From Solimonas sp041612095 (lineage in GTDB: Bacteria > Pseudomonadota > Gammaproteobacteria > Nevskiales > Nevskiaceae), in the NCBI GenBank assembly GCA_041612095.1, contig JBFJJW010000119.1:1-10184 (forward strand): 10,184 bases of DNA, in the 5' to 3' direction. Shown in pieces: positions 1 through 7,867 of the stretch. Under the pieces are notes generated by a model. It was not told where the DNA came from. It did no database searches and worked only from the letters and a program-made list of their open reading frames with translations. Each line of letters opens with the position of its first letter. Position 1 is the stretch's first letter. The position numbers and the translations under genes were made by a program.

Positions 1-809
1 ATGCGCTTGAGCCCAAGCTCGCGCAGCGGCTTGTTGTCTTCGCGCTCGCCGTACTTCTCATCGCCGGCTACCGGGTGCCCCAAAGCAAGCGCATGCACGC
101 GGATCTGGTGCGTGCGCCCGGAAAAGATCTGGACTTCGCACAGGGTCGTGTCGCGATACCGGGCCTTGGGAGAAAACCGCGATTTCGAGGGCTTGCCCTC
201 ATCCTCGTCGATCTGCACCCGGCGCTCCCCGCCTTCAAGACGGCTACGAACCAGGGCAGCGTCTACATCCCGGTCCTCGCCACGCCAACGGCCCAATAGC
301 AGCGCGAAGTAGCGCTTCTCGGCATCGTGGTACTTCAGCGCGCGCTGTGCACGCAACAGCGCGGGCCGGGTCTTGGCAAGCAGCAGCACGCCGCTGGTGT
401 CACGATCCAGCCGGTGCGCCAATTCGATGAACGCGTACTTGTTCCAGGCCCGCACAATCTCGATCACGCCATAAGGAACCCCGCTACCGGCGTGCGCGGC
501 AATGTTCGCCGGCTTGGACAAGGCCAGATACTGCTCGTCCTCATAAATGATCGAGGCGCGCAGACGGTTCATCAGGGCGTCGGGTGGGCGCGCCGCCTCC
601 CCCTTCTCAGCCAGGCGCACCGGCGGAATCCGGACCTCGTCGCCTGCCGCCAGCTTGCGCTCGGGCTTGGCACGCCCCCCGTTGACCCTGACCTGACCGG
701 AACGCAGCAGGCGATAAACAGCCGACTTTGGAACGCCAGGCAGCTGATTTAAAAGAAAATTGTCGATTCTCTGCCCGTCTTCGCCGGCACCGATCGCGAC
801 TTTTTTCAC
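1..809 (-). CDS. rluC: 23S rRNA pseudouridine synthase RluC (3' end outside window)
   Basis: RluC-type enzymes isomerise specific uridines of 23S rRNA to pseudouridine (positions 955, 2504 and 2580 in E. coli). About 269 codons are visible and the C-terminus lies beyond base 1. An N-terminal S4 RNA-binding domain is seen at about residues 12-65 (GQRIDNFL, GVPKSAVYRLLRSGQVRVN, GDEVRIPPV). The catalytic RluA-family motif HRLDRDTSGVLLLAK starts at residue 132, with the presumed catalytic Asp at 135. A later GRTHQIRVHALALGHPVAGDEKYG block is also typical of the family. I chose the GTG start at 809 because AGG sits 6 nt upstream. An in-frame TTG at 830 would add seven residues (MTQVRQE) and match the N-terminal length of homologs better, so the start is uncertain. 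There is no in-frame ATG upstream before a stop. The gene is divergent from rne, a common gammaproteobacterial arrangement. Confidence 0.95.
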   Translation of the reverse strand, partial: MKKVAIGAGEDGQRIDNFLLNQLPGVPKSAVYRLLRSGQVRVNGGRAKPERKLAAGDEVRIPPVRLAEKGEAARPPDALMNRLRASIIYEDEQYLALSKPANIAAHAGSGVPYGVIEIVRAWNKYAFIELAHRLDRDTSGVLLLAKTRPALLRAQRALKYHDAEKRYFALLLGRWRGEDRDVDAALVRSRLEGGERRVQIDEDEGKPSKSRFSPKARYRDTTLCEVQIFSGRTHQIRVHALALGHPVAGDEKYGEREDNKPLRELGLKR

Positions 810-840
810 CTCTTGCCTAACTTGTGTCAAAATATCGCTA

Positions 841-880
841 CCGTTGATTACGCGAGGAAATTCCGTTCCCGAATCAACGG
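841..880. repeat. Perfect 9-bp inverted repeat in the rluC/rne intergenic region
   Basis: CCGTTGATT at 841-849 is exactly mirrored by AATCAACGG at 872-880, with 22 bp between the arms. The spacer itself holds a small palindrome, GGAAATTCC (856-864). In an rluC transcript the second arm would end 10 nt before the TTG and 31 nt before the GTG start. In an rne transcript it would lie over 200 nt upstream of the ATG. It may be an RNA hairpin in a leader or a protein-binding operator. The rest of the roughly 280-bp gap (810-1091) shows no gene or convincing rne promoter. Confidence 0.6.
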
Positions 881-919
881 CTAACGGAAAACTTCTGAAG
901 GCGGGTGATGGGCATGCAC

Positions 920-928
920 ATTGTAGCA
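920..928 (-). promoter_or_regulatory. Possible extended -10 promoter element for rluC
   Basis: Read on the minus strand, positions 928-920 give TGCTACAAT, an extended -10 box (TGn plus a one-mismatch TATAAT). No good -35 is seen at 16-18 bp, but extended -10 promoters often lack one. Transcription would begin near 913, giving rluC a leader of roughly 85-105 nt that contains the 841-880 inverted repeat. This is a motif-level prediction only. Confidence 0.35.
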
Positions 929-1091
929 GCCAGTATCCGTCCCAAGGTTAGCGTCCGCGGCGCCTACGCCTCGTGGACGCATCACAACAATCTGCGCAGC
1001 CGCGCACCGGGCAAATTCGAACGACAAGCAATGCCTGCTGTCCTCCCTACCTGCCTTGCTGGCGCGGTCCACGCTGTACCGGGACCCCTAA

Positions 1092-3998
1092 ATGAAACGT
1101 ATTTTGATCAACGCCACCCAGCGCGAGGAATTGCGCGTGGCGATCGTCGATGGACAGAAACTCAGCGACCTTGATATTGAACTCGCCTCGCGCGAACAAA
1201 AGAAAGGCAACATCTATAAGGGCAAGATTACGCGCGTAGAGCCGTCGCTCGAAGCATGCTTCATCGAGTACGGCGCCGAGCGTCACGGCTTCCTGCCGGT
1301 CAAGGAAATCGCCCGCAATTACTTCCGCTCCACCAGCGGCAGCCTGCGCGAGCAGCTTGAAGAAGGCCAGGAAATCATCGTCCAGGTCGAGAAGGAGGAA
1401 CGCGGCAACAAGGGCGCGGCGCTGACCACGTATGTCTCGCTGGCTGGCCGTTATCTGGTGCTGATGCCCAACAATCCGCGTGCCGGTGGCGTCTCCCGCC
1501 GCGCCGAGGGCGACGAGCGCGAAGAAGCCAAGGAAGCGCTCGACAAGTTGCAGATTCCCGACGGCATGGGGGTCATCATCCGCTCCAACGGCGTCGGGCG
1601 CTCGGTCGAAGAGCTGCAATGGGATGCGAATCAGCGCATCGCCTACTGGGAAGCGATTGTCAGTGAAGGCGCAAAGCGGCCCGCTCCGTTCCTGATCTTC
1701 CACGAGAACAACATCGTCATGCGTGCCTTGCGCGACTACCTGCGCGCGGACATCGGCGAGCTGATTATCGACAGCCCCGAAATTTACGAACAGGCTCGCG
1801 AACAGCTGCAATACTCGTCACCGGACGATTTGCCCAAGCTCAAGCTGTATACCGATGAAGTACCGCTGTTCTCGCGCTTCCAGATCGAGTCGCAGATCGA
1901 ACTGGCGCATGAGCGCCACGTGCGTCTTCCCTCCGGCGGCTCGATCGTCATCGACCATACCGAAGCGCTGACGGCGATCGACATCAACTCCGCCAAGTCC
2001 ACCGGCGGCGGCAGCATCGAAGACACCGCGCTCAATACCAATCTGGAAGCTGCCGACGAGATCGCGCGCCAGCTGCGCCTGCGTGATGCCGGTGGCCTGG
2101 TGGTCATCGACTTCATCGACATGAATGCCACCAAGAACCAGCGCGAAGTTGAGAAGCGCCTGGAAGCTGCGGTGGAGATCGATCGCGCACGCATCCAGAT
2201 GGGACGCCTGTCGCGCTTCGGCCTGCTGGAGTTGTCGCGCCAGCGCCTGCGCCCCTCGCTGGGCGAGCACACACAGATTGCCTGCCCCCGCTGCGATGGC
2301 CGCGGGCAGATCCGTTCGGTGGAGAGCGTGTCGCTATCGATACTTCGATTGATCGAGGAAGAGGCGATGAAGGACCGCACCGGGCGCGTGATCGCTCAGG
2401 TGCCGGTTGATGTCGGCACCTTCCTGCTGAACGAAAAGCGCCTGCAAGTGCGCGAGATCGAGGCGCGTTGCCGGGTGCACATTGCCGTGGTGCCCAACCC
2501 GACGATGCATACGCCGAACTACGAGATTCGTCGTGTCCGGGCTGACCACCTCAATCAGGACAACAACTCCGCCACCAGCTATGCATTGGCGCAGGACTTT
2601 GACGCCAAGGCCCATGAGGAAACCAGCGCCAAGCCGCAGCCGGTAGCGCGCATCCCAGATCCCGCGGTCCGCCAGATCACCCCGGTTGCCCCGCCACCGA
2701 GTGCACCGGTCGCGGTCATGCAGCAGGTGGTTGCCGAAAGCCTTTGGACGCGTCTGCTGAAATGGCTGGGATTTGGCCCGCGCGCGGAAGCGCCCAAATT
2801 GCCACCGCCGGCCAAACCCCGCCGTGGCGACGGACGCGACGGGCGCCGGGATGGGCGGGACGGACGCGGCGGAGGCCGGGATGGTCGCCGTGACGGTCGC
2901 CAGGGCGGGAAAGGCAGCGGCCAGCAACCGCGGCGCGAAGAGCGCGGTGCGAACGCGCAGCAGGAGCGCCCGAGCGCGCAGCAGCGGCCCAATCAGCAGC
3001 AGCCTCGCCGCGGTGGCGGGCAGAATCAGCAGGCGCGCAGTGAGCGAGGCCCACGTCAAGCGGGTGAGCGGGCGGAGCGCGCGCCAACCCCGCTGAGCGT
3101 GGAACAGGCGCTCGCGGCCGATACGCTGAAGAATCAGGTAGCGGTGGCGACACCGGATGCCGCGCCCGCTGAAGGCGAGCCGGCAAGCAACCAGCAGGGC
3201 CGCGCTCAAGGTGAACCGCGCGAGGGTGGCGGCCGCCGCCGCCGTCGGGGCGGTCGTGGTCGGGGCGCCCAGCGTGCCGAGCGCGAGGCTCAGGCCACTG
3301 CCGGCGCCGCTGGCGCTGCCATCGCGGCAACGACCGTGGGCGATGGCGATGAGACCGCCGCCGATACTCCCGCACCCTCCCCGGCACTATCCCCGATGGA
3401 TCCGATCGAACCCCAGTCGGGGCCCAGCTCGGCCGACACCGACACCCCGGTGGCAACCGCTGCGGCTGAGAACACGCAACCGCCTGAGTCCGCTGCAGCG
3501 GCATCCGCCGCCAGCGAATCTGGCGCGATGACGGCCGAGCCCGTGCCTGCGAGTCAGTCACAGGCCGAACTGGCGCTGGATGCCACCCCTGAGCCCGAGA
3601 CGGATCCGGGCCGCGAGCCGGACCAGACGACCCGGGAGTCGACGCTGGCGGAAGCCCCCACCCGTGGCGCAGCTACCTCCATCGCCCCGCAGGCTGTTGC
3701 CGAGATCGATGCGGGAGAAGAAGCGACGGCAGCCCCTGCCAAGGAAGTAGCAGCGAGCGCGGCGCCGATTGCCGAGTCGCAGGCCACGCCCGAGGCCGCT
3801 GCCGACCAGGCCGCCGCAGTCACCACGGCAGCCGTCCCGGCGCCCAAGGCAGAAGAAGACACCGGCCGACCGCAGTTTCGCGCTACGGCTCCGGCCGAGG
3901 ACTATTTCAAGCTGTTCGAGAAGGCGACGGCAGAGCGGAGTCCGGCAGAGCCAGCTCAGGCTTCGGATGCGGCTGACGACTCGACGAAGGCCGGATAA
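1092..3998 (+). CDS. rne: Ribonuclease E
   Basis: This is the endoribonuclease that starts mRNA decay and processes 9S rRNA and tRNA precursors, and it scaffolds the RNA degradosome at the inner membrane. The protein is 968 aa. It has an S1 RNA-binding region at about 35-125 (KGKITRVEPSLEACFIEYG), 5'-sensor and DNase I-like parts, and the catalytic Asp pair D297 (LTAIDINSAKSTGG) and D340 (VVIDFIDMN). The pair is spaced 43 apart as in E. coli D303/D346. A Zn-link CPRCDGRG has cysteines at 398 and 401. After about residue 500 the chain becomes disordered and low-complexity. It holds an amphipathic stretch at 550-562 (SLWTRLLKWLGFG) resembling the membrane-targeting helix, a GRDGR-rich tract (577-603), Gln-rich and Arg-rich segments, and a long Ala/Glu/Pro tail. 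GGGA ends 7 nt before the ATG. The gene is monocistronic, bounded by a terminator at 4023-4062. E. coli rne is autoregulated through its leader; that is not shown here. Confidence 0.97.
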   Translation: MKRILINATQREELRVAIVDGQKLSDLDIELASREQKKGNIYKGKITRVEPSLEACFIEYGAERHGFLPVKEIARNYFRSTSGSLREQLEEGQEIIVQVEKEERGNKGAALTTYVSLAGRYLVLMPNNPRAGGVSRRAEGDEREEAKEALDKLQIPDGMGVIIRSNGVGRSVEELQWDANQRIAYWEAIVSEGAKRPAPFLIFHENNIVMRALRDYLRADIGELIIDSPEIYEQAREQLQYSSPDDLPKLKLYTDEVPLFSRFQIESQIELAHERHVRLPSGGSIVIDHTEALTAIDINSAKSTGGGSIEDTALNTNLEAADEIARQLRLRDAGGLVVIDFIDMNATKNQREVEKRLEAAVEIDRARIQMGRLSRFGLLELSRQRLRPSLGEHTQIACPRCDGRGQIRSVESVSLSILRLIEEEAMKDRTGRVIAQVPVDVGTFLLNEKRLQVREIEARCRVHIAVVPNPTMHTPNYEIRRVRADHLNQDNNSATSYALAQDFDAKAHEETSAKPQPVARIPDPAVRQITPVAPPPSAPVAVMQQVVAESLWTRLLKWLGFGPRAEAPKLPPPAKPRRGDGRDGRRDGRDGRGGGRDGRRDGRQGGKGSGQQPRREERGANAQQERPSAQQRPNQQQPRRGGGQNQQARSERGPRQAGERAERAPTPLSVEQALAADTLKNQVAVATPDAAPAEGEPASNQQGRAQGEPREGGGRRRRRGGRGRGAQRAEREAQATAGAAGAAIAATTVGDGDETAADTPAPSPALSPMDPIEPQSGPSSADTDTPVATAAAENTQPPESAAAASAASESGAMTAEPVPASQSQAELALDATPEPETDPGREPDQTTRESTLAEAPTRGAATSIAPQAVAEIDAGEEATAAPAKEVAASAAPIAESQATPEAAADQAAAVTTAAVPAPKAEEDTGRPQFRATAPAEDYFKLFEKATAERSPAEPAQASDAADDSTKAG
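2820..2900 (+). repeat. GRDGR-type tandem repeat inside rne
   Basis: RNase E residues 577-603 consist almost wholly of Arg, Gly and Asp in imperfect GRDGR / GRRD units. The DNA repeats GAC-GG-CGC-like units with drifting third bases, so the protein repeat is better kept than the DNA repeat. It lies in the position of the arginine-rich RNA-binding segment of the RNase E scaffold. A second Arg-rich patch (GGGRRRRRGGRGRG, about residues 712-725) lies downstream. Confidence 0.75.
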
Positions 3999-4022
3999 CC
4001 CGCCTCAGTTGGCATGTGCCGG

Positions 4023-4062
4023 CCAGCAAAAAGCCCCCGGTGACTCGGGGGCTTTTTGCTGG
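4023..4062. terminator. Bidirectional Rho-independent terminator between rne and kdsB
   Basis: A 17-bp perfect stem (4023-4039 with 4046-4062) closes a 6-nt loop (GTGACT). The stem core is GCCCCCG/CGGGGGC. It is flanked by five A on the left (4028-4032) and five T on the right (4053-4057), so either strand's RNA ends in a GC hairpin followed by a U run. It lies 25 bp after the rne stop and 26 bp after the kdsB stop, and serves both convergent units. Confidence 0.93.
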
Positions 4063-4087
4063 TGTCCGCGTCGGATCTGACCCCGCT

Positions 4088-4846
4088 TCAACGCGTAGCC
4101 ATCACTGTCACCAAAGCCTGGAGATCTTCCTCGGTGTCGACGCCACGTGGTGGCGGCTGCGTCGTCACTCCCATGCGAATGCGCAAGCCGTTCGCGAGCG
4201 CGCGCAGTTGCTCCAAGGCCTCGCAGGTTTCCAGCGCCGCAGCGGGTAACGCGCTGAACTTGGCCAGTGCCGCGACACGGTATGCATACAGGCCGATATG
4301 ACGATAGGCCAGGTCATCCGGCAAGCGCGGTGACTGAGCGCTGCTGCCGTCGCGGGGCCACGGGATCGGCGCGCGCGAAAAGTACAGCGCGTAACCGGCA
4401 TCGTCCATGACCACTTTCACCACATTGGGATTGAGCCACTCGTCCAACGCGTGCACCGGATGGCATAAGGACGCCAGGTCTGCGGTCGGATCACTGCCCA
4501 CCAGATCGGCAATCTGGCGAATCAGGGCGGGCGGCATCATCGGCTCATCACCCTGCAGATTGACCACGACGGTCTGCGCACCCCAGCCTGCCGCCTGTGC
4601 AATCTCATTGACGCGGTCAGTACCCGAAGCATGCGTGGCCGCGGTCAGTCTCACATCCGCACCGAACGCCGCACAGGCGTCCTGAACCTCGGCGGAGTCC
4701 GTTGCGATAACGACCTCCTCCGCGCCGGACAGTCCCGCAGCCTCCCAGACATGCTGTACCAGCGGCTTGCCAGCCAGCTCACGCAGGACCTTTCTCGGCA
4801 GGCGCGTCGACCCCAGCCGGGCCGGTATCACGACCTTGAAGCTCAC
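4088..4846 (-). CDS. kdsB: 3-deoxy-manno-octulosonate cytidylyltransferase (CMP-Kdo synthetase)
   Basis: KdsB activates the sugar Kdo with CTP to give CMP-Kdo and pyrophosphate, the cytoplasmic step that supplies Kdo for attachment to lipid A. At 252 aa it has the usual family length. The nucleotide-binding N-terminus VVIPARLGSTRLPRK spans residues 5-19. THASGTDRVNE (71-81) and NLQGDEPMM (96-104, with the Mg-binding Asp at 100) follow, then YFSRAPIPWPRDG (155-167) and YRHIGLYAYR (181-190). The start is GTG at 4846, and it overlaps the stop of the upstream YcaR-like gene by 4 nt (GTGA), which suggests translational coupling. It is the last gene of the msbA-lpxK operon and ends 26 bp before the shared terminator. 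The family call is secure. Confidence 0.96.
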   Translation of the reverse strand: MSFKVVIPARLGSTRLPRKVLRELAGKPLVQHVWEAAGLSGAEEVVIATDSAEVQDACAAFGADVRLTAATHASGTDRVNEIAQAAGWGAQTVVVNLQGDEPMMPPALIRQIADLVGSDPTADLASLCHPVHALDEWLNPNVVKVVMDDAGYALYFSRAPIPWPRDGSSAQSPRLPDDLAYRHIGLYAYRVAALAKFSALPAAALETCEALEQLRALANGLRIRMGVTTQPPPRGVDTEEDLQALVTVMATR

Positions 4847-5025
4847 CGCCGCAAGTCCTCTTCGGTCAGCGGCCTGGCCTCCTCCTCGAGCATGACGGGG
4901 ATGCCGTCACGCACCGGATACGCCAGTCGCGATGCCTTGCACCATAACTCGTTGAGATCAGGGCGCCACTCCAACGGAGCCCCGGTTATCGGGCACACCA
5001 GAATATCCAGCAGTCGCTTGTCCAT
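4843..5025 (-). CDS. Trm112 / YcaR-like small protein
   Basis: This 60-aa protein belongs to the Trm112p-like (UPF0434, E. coli YcaR) family, usually found between lpxK and kdsB. It begins MDKRLLDILVCPITGAPLEW and has the family signature LAYPVRDGIPVMLEEEARPL near the C-terminus. In several relatives the N-terminal motif is CPxC with paired cysteines. Here it reads CPITG, leaving single cysteines at 11 and 29, so a full zinc site is unlikely. This is a variant also known in other gammaproteobacteria as CPVTG. ATG at 5025 shares one base with the lpxK stop (TGATG), and its own stop overlaps the kdsB start. Its molecular role in bacteria is not well defined. Confidence 0.9.
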   Translation of the reverse strand: MDKRLLDILVCPITGAPLEWRPDLNELWCKASRLAYPVRDGIPVMLEEEARPLTEEDLRR

Positions 5026-6023
5026 CAGCGCGAGGTCTTGAGGGTATCCACCAATTGTCGCACACGCTCCACGTCATCCGGTGCCAGTACCACGGCTGCC
5101 GGAACGGCCCAGGCGGGCGCGGCGATCAAGCCCGCGCATTTCATTGCATCCTTTTCGGTCATCAGCACCGGCAAATCGTCGGCAAAGTCGAGATCGGCTG
5201 CGCTGTAGCGGTGATGGTCAGGGAACGGGTGCGCTATAACCTCCAGACCTTCTGCCGACAGGGCGTCGAAGAATCGCTGTGGGTGCCCGATGCCTGCCAG
5301 AGCATGCACCGGTTTTCCACGCCAGCGGAACAGCGGCATCGGCACCCCGCCGGCCAGCGGCCATGCGTCCGCCAGACGTAGCTGCATGTCCAAACTGGGT
5401 ACCGAGCCTGGGGCTCTCCAACCGCCACCGTTGACCACGACCAGATCGACCCGGTCGAGCCGGTCGGCGGATTCGCGCAGCGGACCGGCCGGCAGCAACC
5501 AGCCGTTGCCCAGACCGCGCCGGCCATCGACGACGCAGATCTCGAGATCACGCGGCAGGCGATAGTGTTGCAGCCCGTCATCGGCCACGATGATGTCGAC
5601 ATCCAAGCGGCTTGCCAGGTGCTGCGCGGCGCGCAGGCGATCCGGATCGACCACCAGTGGCGCACCGGTCCGCCGTACGATCAGCAGCGGCTCATCGCCA
5701 CAGATTGCGGGATCGGATTCGGGTGTAACCAGCTGCGGGTAACGCGGCGCTCGCCCACCATAACCACGACTGATAACCCCGGGGTGCCAACCCCAGGCAC
5801 GCAGTTGCTCGACCAGCCAGATCGTAAGCGGCGTCTTGCCGGCGCCGCCAACCGCAAGATTGCCGACCACCACCACCGGCAACGCCAGTTGATGGGCCCG
5901 TGCTCTCCTGCGCTGCGCCAGCCGGCGGCGTGCGGCTATGGCGCCGAACAGGCGGGACAACGGACGCAGGTACAGCGGCGCCGGTGCGGTGGAGTACCAG
6001 CGCCGCTCCAGCCAGGAACTCAC
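5025..6023 (-). CDS. lpxK: Tetraacyldisaccharide 4'-kinase LpxK
   Basis: LpxK phosphorylates the 4' position of tetraacyldisaccharide 1-phosphate to form lipid IVA, using ATP at the cytoplasmic face of the inner membrane. The protein is 332 aa, close to the E. coli enzyme. A short N-terminal hydrophobic/amphipathic region (LYLRPLSRLFGAIAARRR, about 17-34) precedes the Walker A P-loop VVGNLAVGGAGKTP (52-65). SRGYGG at 85-90 and GDEP at 109-112 follow; the Asp of GDEP probably matches the catalytic Asp known from Aquifex LpxK. IVADDGLQHYRL spans 145-156. The start is GTG at 6023, overlapping the msbA stop by 4 nt (GTGA), and the stop shares a base with the next gene's ATG. It is the second gene of the operon, in the conserved msbA-lpxK order. 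Confidence 0.96.
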   Translation of the reverse strand: MSSWLERRWYSTAPAPLYLRPLSRLFGAIAARRRLAQRRRARAHQLALPVVVVGNLAVGGAGKTPLTIWLVEQLRAWGWHPGVISRGYGGRAPRYPQLVTPESDPAICGDEPLLIVRRTGAPLVVDPDRLRAAQHLASRLDVDIIVADDGLQHYRLPRDLEICVVDGRRGLGNGWLLPAGPLRESADRLDRVDLVVVNGGGWRAPGSVPSLDMQLRLADAWPLAGGVPMPLFRWRGKPVHALAGIGHPQRFFDALSAEGLEVIAHPFPDHHRYSAADLDFADDLPVLMTEKDAMKCAGLIAAPAWAVPAAVVLAPDDVERVRQLVDTLKTSR

Positions 6024-7792
6024 GGTGCGGCGCCCTCGCCTGCCTCAAATTGCATGCGATGCAGCGCGGCGTACATGCCGTTGAGTCTCAGCAGCTCGTC
6101 ATGGTTGCCCACTTCCACGATGCTGCCTTCGAACATGACGACGATGCGATCCGCCCCCTGTATCGTCGACAGCCGGTGCGCAATGACCAGCGTCGTACGA
6201 CCTTCGACCAAGGCCGCCAGGCCCGCCTGGATCGCCCGCTCGGACTCGGTATCGAGTGCGGAGGTCGCCTCATCCAGTATCAGGACCGGCGCGTCCTTGA
6301 GCAGTGCCCGCGCGATGGCCAGCCGCTGGCGCTGGCCGCCGGAGAGCGTGGCCGCATTCTGGCCTACCTGCGTATGCAAGCCCTGGGGCAGCTTCTCGAT
6401 GAGCTCCCAGGCATGGGCACGCTGTGCGGCAGCAATGATCTGCGCCTCATCCGGCTGCGGATCCAGCCCGTAGGCAATGTTCTCGGCCACAGTCGCGTTG
6501 AACATCCGCACCTGCTGGTCGACCAACGCGATCTGGCGACGCAGATCATGCAGCCGGTAGTCCCGCAGATCATATCCATCGAGCAGCACCGCACCGCCGT
6601 CGGGATCGTAGAACCGCGGCAGCAATGACAGCAGCGTGGACTTGCCGCTGCCGGACTTGCCGACAAATGCCACGGTCTGCCCCGGCTCGATCTTCAGGTC
6701 TATGCCCCTCAGGGCCTCGGTCAGATCGTCGCGGTAGCGAAAGCTCAACGCGCGGAACTCGATCTCCCCACGCGCGCGAACCAACGGCCGCACTCCGTCG
6801 GCGGGCTCAGCCTGCTCGTCGAGCATGCGGAATACCTCATCTCCCGCCGCTATTCCGCGCTGCAGGCGCTCATTCACACCACTCATGCTCTTCAGCGGCT
6901 GCATCAACGACAACATGGCCAGCATAAATGCGGCGAACGTGCCCGGCGTCATGTCCTCGATCATGTTGGGCTGGGTCGCAAAGTAGACGATCGCCGCCAC
7001 CGCCCATGCAGCGATGAACTGAATCACTGCGCTGCTGCCGGCACGGGTCGCGACGATCTTCATCGACAGGCCACGGTTGCGCTCGTTTACCTGGGCGAAC
7101 TGCTTACGCTCAAAGTCCTGGCCGTTGTAAACCTTGATCACGCGCTGCCCGGTGACCGCCTCGTCCACCGCCTCGGTGACGCTGCTGACGCTTTGCTGTA
7201 TGCGGACACCGATCTGGCGAAAGCGGCGACTGACATAAGCGATGATGACGGCTACCAGCGGTAGAACCACGAAGGCAAAGGAAGTCAGCTTCCAGTTCAG
7301 CCAGAACATGAAGCCGATGTAGAACACGACCGTAAGGCCGTCCTTCAGCGTCGTCGTCAGCACGGTGGTCGTGGCATCAGCCATCTGCTCGACGTGATAG
7401 TTCATCCGCGCTATCAACTGGCTGGAGTTCACGCGATCGTAGTAGCGCACCGGCAGACCCAGCAGCTTGTCGAACAGCGCCTTGCGTACATCGTGAATCA
7501 CGCGCCGCGCTACCCAGGCCATGCCGTACGCAGACGCAAATGATGTCAGGCCACGCAGCAGGAACAGGCCGATAATCACCAGTGGCAACCCGCGGATATA
7601 GGTCTGGTTCTGTTCGACAAAGGCCTTGTCCAGCAACGGCTTGATCAAGGCCGCAAAGCTGGCGTCGACAGCGGCAAATGCCGAGGTCGCGGCAAACGCC
7701 AGCAGCATGATCCGCCAGTGCGGTAGCGAATAGTCGAGCAGGCGACGGTAGGTCGGCCAGACTTTGATAGGCGTCGCGGTCTCGGCGTTCAT
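6020..7792 (-). CDS. msbA: Lipid A export ABC transporter MsbA (permease fused to ATPase)
   Basis: MsbA is a homodimeric ATP-driven flippase that moves core-lipid A from the inner to the outer leaflet of the inner membrane. The 590-aa protein is a half-transporter. A six-helix transmembrane domain occupies about residues 20-320, starting with helix 1 around IMLLAFAATSAFAAV. An ATP-binding domain follows with Walker A GKSGSGKST (378-386), signature LSGGQ (483-487) and Walker B VLILDEATSALD with D507/E508. An HRLSTIQGAD switch region comes after. ATG at 7792 is the only good start; no clear Shine-Dalgarno is visible. It is first in the lipid A operon and divergent from a HIT-family gene. From recall, exbB/exbD often precede msbA in Xanthomonadales; they are not adjacent here. 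General multidrug exporters share this fold, but the lpxK linkage supports MsbA. Confidence 0.95.
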   Translation of the reverse strand: MNAETATPIKVWPTYRRLLDYSLPHWRIMLLAFAATSAFAAVDASFAALIKPLLDKAFVEQNQTYIRGLPLVIIGLFLLRGLTSFASAYGMAWVARRVIHDVRKALFDKLLGLPVRYYDRVNSSQLIARMNYHVEQMADATTTVLTTTLKDGLTVVFYIGFMFWLNWKLTSFAFVVLPLVAVIIAYVSRRFRQIGVRIQQSVSSVTEAVDEAVTGQRVIKVYNGQDFERKQFAQVNERNRGLSMKIVATRAGSSAVIQFIAAWAVAAIVYFATQPNMIEDMTPGTFAAFMLAMLSLMQPLKSMSGVNERLQRGIAAGDEVFRMLDEQAEPADGVRPLVRARGEIEFRALSFRYRDDLTEALRGIDLKIEPGQTVAFVGKSGSGKSTLLSLLPRFYDPDGGAVLLDGYDLRDYRLHDLRRQIALVDQQVRMFNATVAENIAYGLDPQPDEAQIIAAAQRAHAWELIEKLPQGLHTQVGQNAATLSGGQRQRLAIARALLKDAPVLILDEATSALDTESERAIQAGLAALVEGRTTLVIAHRLSTIQGADRIVVMFEGSIVEVGNHDELLRLNGMYAALHRMQFEAGEGAAP

Positions 7793-7867
7793 GCGAAATA
7801 GGCGGTCATCGGGCGACTATGCTAGCAAGTCACGTAAACTTACAGTCGTCGCCACCGGAAATCGCCC

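Noticed and set aside
327..752. Plus-strand 141-aa open frame opposite rluC
   Set aside because: The minus strand here encodes the RluC S4 domain and catalytic motif without interruption.
1047..1811. Minus-strand 254-aa open frame overlapping rne
   Set aside because: It lies antisense to well-conserved RNase E catalytic domain sequence and has no recognisable motif; high-GC coding DNA often leaves such long shadows.
2334..3561. Minus-strand open frames of about 280-290 aa opposite the rne tail
   Set aside because: Arg/Pro-rich composition mirrors the low-complexity RNase E tail; there is no start context or family feature.
5565..6628. Plus-strand open frames of 302 and 242 aa opposite lpxK and msbA
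   Set aside because: Both are antisense shadows of confidently identified genes and have no motif of their own.
7793..7867. Divergent promoters between msbA and hinT
   Set aside because: Promoters must exist nearby, but I found no -35/-10 pair with acceptable spacing and match on either strand.
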